From: Didymodactylos carnosus
Lineage: Eukaryota; Rotifera; Eurotatoria; Philodinida; Philodinidae
Direction: 5' to 3'
DNA length: 32,568 nt
Assembly: GCA_905250885.1 (NCBI GenBank)
Contig: CAJNOQ010001365.1
Location: forward strand, 1-32,568
Under the pieces are notes generated by a model. The model was not told where the DNA came from, searched no databases, and saw only the letters and a program-made list of their open reading frames with translations. Below are positions 32,345-32,568 of this stretch, piece by piece. How positions within the stretch are numbered: the stretch's first letter is position 1; each line of letters opens with the position of its first letter. Both the position numbers and the translations under genes were made by a program.

Positions 32345-32450
32345 AACCGGTACCGGCGCCGGTCCGGTACCGGTATGAAGTATAGCGCCGACCGATATAC
32401 CGGCCAGTTTACCGGTACCGATATGAATTATAACGGCGACTGGTATACCG
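32345..32450. repeat. CCGGTA palindromic repeat cluster
   Basis: Imperfect repeats of ACCGGTACCGG and ACCGRTATACCGG cover about 105 bp: ACCGGTACCGGCGCCGGTCC, GGTACCGGTATGAAGTATA, CCGATATACCGGCC, TTACCGGTACCGATATGAA and GACTGGTATACCG. There is also a longer unit in which 'accg-rTATGAAnTATAnCGnCGAC' recurs. The cluster can form several alternative hairpins. Function and family are unknown to me. Confidence 0.65.
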
Positions 32451-32568
32451 TGATTAATATGAAGTAGAATCAGTCGGCCGATATTTTGCGGTATGATACG
32501 ATTTTGCGACAAACGTTTAAATTCAGTTCATCTATGACATATTTCTTCCACTAAAATTTCATTCCAAT

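Noticed and set aside
1..32568. CRISPR arrays, bacterial operons, rRNA genes or viral genes
   Set aside because: None seen. The window is spliced animal nuclear DNA; the repeats are microsatellites and foldback elements, not spaced arrays.

Overview
The window is AT-rich nuclear DNA of an animal (I estimate roughly 70% A+T). It has spliced genes with GT-AG introns, a eukaryotic tRNA gene with internal A and B boxes, foldback transposons and many microsatellites. The main gene is a clear bilaterian brat (brain tumor) orthologue. Most of its 3' introns are only 60-80 nt, while two others are about 4 and 5.6 kb. Compact introns and AT-richness would suit a small spiralian such as a rotifer, but that is a guess; the sequence proves only an invertebrate-like bilaterian.

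Layout. From 1 to 6.5 kb there is no intact gene. The stretch holds a foldback MITE (1456-1939), scraps of coding-like sequence near 2.9-3.35 kb, and low-complexity DNA that may include the brat 3' UTR. From 6.5 to 20.7 kb on the minus strand lies brat, which I reconstruct as 15 coding exons whose phases all agree (3141 nt, 1046 residues): acidic N-terminus, Ser/Asn-rich segment, RING finger, a degraded B-box 1, B-box 2, coiled coil, polar linker and a six-bladed NHL propeller. Its last intron carries a second copy of the same MITE family, and its first intron carries an unrelated large inverted repeat (18.94-19.83 kb). A possible 5' UTR exon with a short uORF precedes the first coding exon.

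From 22.3 to 23.1 kb there are weaker candidates: a small secreted-peptide-like ORF on the plus strand and a two-exon minus-strand gene fragment. From 25.1 to 28.1 kb on the minus strand I assembled a seven-exon gene for a 275-residue helical protein that I do not recognise. One of its introns contains a complete tRNA-Leu(AAG) gene in the same orientation.

From 28.1 kb to the end is repeat-derived DNA. It holds a compact hairpin (29072-29168), a cluster of AAGTACTTG-like motifs, an orphan open frame (29986-30420), a 41-bp direct repeat pair, GC-rich hairpins, a CCGGTA palindrome cluster and a fragment resembling the MITE family.

The genes do not form a pathway. Brat-type proteins act as cytoplasmic mRNA repressors, the tRNA serves translation, and the role of the third gene is unknown. 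The best leads are the RING-bearing Brat with a degraded B-box 1, the inverted repeats inside brat introns, the unrecognised gene and the 29.1-kb hairpin.
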